DNA of 6,651 nucleotides from JALSIF01 sp026981635 [NCBI: bacterium]. Its GTDB lineage: Bacteria; 4484-113; JALSIF01. Positions 4,598 through 6,651 of this stretch are shown one piece after another. Position numbers and translations under genes: made by a program. Below the pieces are notes generated by a model. It worked only from the letters and a program-made list of their open reading frames with translations, did no database searches and was not told the origin of the DNA. The stretch spans positions 1 to 6,651 of the forward strand of contig JALSIF010000010.1 in assembly GCA_026981635.1 (NCBI GenBank), read 5' to 3'. Every line of letters begins with the position of its first letter. Position 1 is the stretch's first letter.

Positions 4598-6651
4598 CTA
4601 GCCGGTGATCTGGGGGTCAACCGGTAGCCACCGCTCTCGGCCCAGAATTAGACGGGTGGTCTCAACCAGCGGCGGTGCCTCCACCTGAGTAATGGAGAGG
4701 CTCTCTCCCACCACCTCAAGCTTGAGCACCTTCCCCGTGGGTGAGACCAGCAGGTGGTCGGGTCTAATCCCGGCGGTCTCCTCGGGCACAACGATGAAGG
4801 CCAGCCAGGGCGGATCGGTGGGTACGAGCCCCAGCAGGCCCACATTCCTGGGCAGCGCCGCGCAGACATCTATGGTTCCGTCCGGCCGCCAGCGGCAGAG
4901 GTCCTCCCAGGAGTATGGCAGGTTATCCCTTGGGTAGAGCTGTTTGTCAGGCATCTGCACCGTAGGGCTGAAGCGTATGTTTCCTACAAAGCCTTCCTCC
5001 GAGTAGCCATAGAGACTCGGTCCCTGTCCAAGACCCAAGGGGATTGGCCTACCCAGACCGCTTCCCCGGTAGTCTACCTTCCCCTGGATGAGCACCGTAT
5101 GGCTGAGCCGGGTTCCCATCACCACTAGGCCAAGGTCCGGGGTAACGATGGGAGGGATAAGCTGACTGCTTTCGCTGTTCTCCTCATACCTGATGCAGTC
5201 GGTGATCTTTCCACTTTCCACCTCCAGGGCGCAGGCAACCGTTGCACTGAAGGGGAAGGACCCCCCGGCAGGTATTCCCCTTAGCCTCTCCCTCAGCTTC
5301 TGCTTGGTGCTTCCGGTGGTGGGTCCCTCATCCCTGACGGTGAGGGTGAACCTGACCAGCAGGCTCTTCCCGTCTGCACGGGGCATGAGGGCAAGGTGGA
5401 AGAAGGAGGGGCCGAAGCCCTCCTTTATCTCAATCAGCCTGCCCCGGCTCTCCAGGTATGCGGAGGGAAGCTCAATGCCCGCCTTGCGCAGGCTCTCGCC
5501 CAGGTTGAGGTGGGCCACCAGCTCGGCCCCGCCGTCTGCCCTGAGCCTGACTACGCCGGCTCCCAGGTAGGTCTCCTTGACTGAACTTCTCCCCTCTTCG
5601 GGGAGGTATGGGCCATACCTCTTACCTCGTAAGGAAAGAGCGAAGTAGGCGTCTCCGCCCAGGAATGCCCCTCCTGTGGAAAGGGAAGGATATCTCCTTA
5701 CATCCTCTGGCCATTCCTCCGGTGGTGAGATAGCTTTATTTATCTCTTGTGGATTAAAGCTTCGTCGCCAGAGTATCTTCCCCTCATCGTCAAGTGTCAC
5801 CAGCTCCCACCTTGGGCTACCCTGGTGGCCCCTCGCCAGCACCGCAAAGCGCTCAGTGCCAGCGAGCATTTCCAGGTAGTAGTAGGAAGAGCCTTCCTGC
5901 CCCCGGGAAGTGAGCACCACCTCCTCCCTCAGCCTGAAGAGCCCTGCTGGGACAGGCTCGGCCAGCCCTGCGATTCTCTCCGCCACCTCAGGGGAGGGCC
6001 CGAAGGGGGCGAGGCCCTTCTCACTCTCCCTCAGGAAGAGCACCGTTCCATCCCGTCGCAGAACCCCATACTCCCCTTCGGTGCTGAAGACCAGGGCATA
6101 GTCTGGGCTGAGCGATGCTCCAAGCCTCCAACCTTGGGGCAGCCGGACCACCTTCTCCCATCTGCCGTAGGAGTCATAGCGCACCACCAGGGGCTCGTAG
6201 GGCCAGAATCTCCGCTCTGCCACCAGCTCCCACTCGTCCCCCTGGCGCACCCATACTCGGTAGGGTTCAATCAGGCTGGCCATCCAACCCTCCCCGAAGG
6301 GGTAGTAGCGGGGAAGCACCCCACTGTTCCCCCACTGCAGATGGAGTCGGTTACCGGTTGAACCTAGGAAGAGGTTGACAAAGGAAACCCACCGTCGCTC
6401 GTCTCGGTCGGGGCTGAGCACCCTGGCTAGTGGGTTGCCTAGGGTGGTGATCAGCACCTGTCCGGGATAGCTCTGAGCCAGACAGTCAAGGCATACCTCG
6501 CTCACCTTCTCCGGCCTGCCCTGGGGCGCAAGGTCAGGCAGAGACAGCCTCACCCGATAGAGGTCCCTGGTCTGGGGCATGGTGTAGTAGGCGTTTAGGT
6601 AAAGGTAGATGGTGCCGCCCTCGCCGAGGGCTATCCCCTCAATGCTCACCT
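4598..6651 (-). CDS. Large unrecognised protein, probably propeller-like, 5' end outside window
   Basis: At least 683 residues are visible. The frame is open to the right edge. The first possible start is a GTG at 6649 with no visible ribosome binding site and it falls within what reads as a beta-strand region, so the true start is probably upstream. I do not recognise a family. The protein is almost all short beta-strands joined by tight turns, often of the form DG, DEGK, SGK or TGK (for example RRDGTVLFL, DDEGKILWRR, SPTGKVLKLEV). This recalls beta-propeller or PQQ/WD-like repeats but is too irregular to assign blades. The only six cysteines, numbered from the GTG, form three close pairs: C53/C56, C473/C485 and C585/C596. 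The last two span hairpin turns. Disulfides, and hence an extracytoplasmic location, are a reasonable inference, but the signal peptide is out of view. No transmembrane helix is seen. It converges on the lipoprotein gene. Confidence 0.85.
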   Translation of the reverse strand, partial: VSIEGIALGEGGTIYLYLNAYYTMPQTRDLYRVRLSLPDLAPQGRPEKVSEVCLDCLAQSYPGQVLITTLGNPLARVLSPDRDERRWVSFVNLFLGSTGNRLHLQWGNSGVLPRYYPFGEGWMASLIEPYRVWVRQGDEWELVAERRFWPYEPLVVRYDSYGRWEKVVRLPQGWRLGASLSPDYALVFSTEGEYGVLRRDGTVLFLRESEKGLAPFGPSPEVAERIAGLAEPVPAGLFRLREEVVLTSRGQEGSSYYYLEMLAGTERFAVLARGHQGSPRWELVTLDDEGKILWRRSFNPQEINKAISPPEEWPEDVRRYPSLSTGGAFLGGDAYFALSLRGKRYGPYLPEEGRSSVKETYLGAGVVRLRADGGAELVAHLNLGESLRKAGIELPSAYLESRGRLIEIKEGFGPSFFHLALMPRADGKSLLVRFTLTVRDEGPTTGSTKQKLRERLRGIPAGGSFPFSATVACALEVESGKITDCIRYEENSESSQLIPPIVTPDLGLVVMGTRLSHTVLIQGKVDYRGSGLGRPIPLGLGQGPSLYGYSEEGFVGNIRFSPTVQMPDKQLYPRDNLPYSWEDLCRWRPDGTIDVCAALPRNVGLLGLVPTDPPWLAFIVVPEETAGIRPDHLLVSPTGKVLKLEVVGESLSITQVEAPPLVETTRLILGRERWLPVDPQITG

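Noticed and set aside
4754-6378. Plus-strand open frames opposite the large minus-strand gene
   Set aside because: They are low-complexity shadows of a continuous 683-codon frame, with no recognisable motif.

Overview
The window is a compact stretch of a GC-rich bacterial chromosome that is almost fully coding, with five protein genes and no RNA gene, mobile element or CRISPR array that I can recognise. A type I signal peptide, a lipobox lipoprotein, RecN and MgtE all indicate a bacterium. The tetranucleotide CTAG is fairly common here, unlike in enterobacteria. I cannot assign a phylum from the sequence. RecN has drifted at several family motifs, which suggests a deep or poorly sampled lineage, but that is inference.

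Layout. On the minus strand, reading right to left from 4066, there is mgtE (a CBS-gated Mg2+ channel/transporter), then a 97-nt gap holding a good -10 box, then a gene for an exported two-repeat beta-rich protein of unknown function. A 25-nt gap follows, then recN (DNA double-strand-break repair), whose last few dozen codons lie beyond base 1. Diverging from mgtE across a 114-nt intergenic region (10-bp inverted repeat plus an 8-bp tandem repeat) is a plus-strand gene for a small SH3-like lipoprotein (4181-4552). It ends inside a strong hairpin. Converging on that hairpin from the right edge is a large minus-strand gene (4598-6651, 5' end outside the window). It encodes an unrecognised, probably beta-propeller-like protein with three close cysteine pairs.

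How they fit together. Two and possibly three of the five products act at or outside the cell envelope. MgtE is an integral membrane protein, and RecN is the only clearly cytoplasmic one. The order mgtE - exported protein - recN on one strand could give a single transcript, but the -10 box before the exported protein suggests that this gene and recN are at least partly transcribed on their own. I see no sequence sign of a common pathway.

No clear new defence or mobile system is present. The points most worth a second look are the motif drift in RecN, the internal duplication in its upstream partner, the structured divergent intergenic region and the cysteine-paired large protein.
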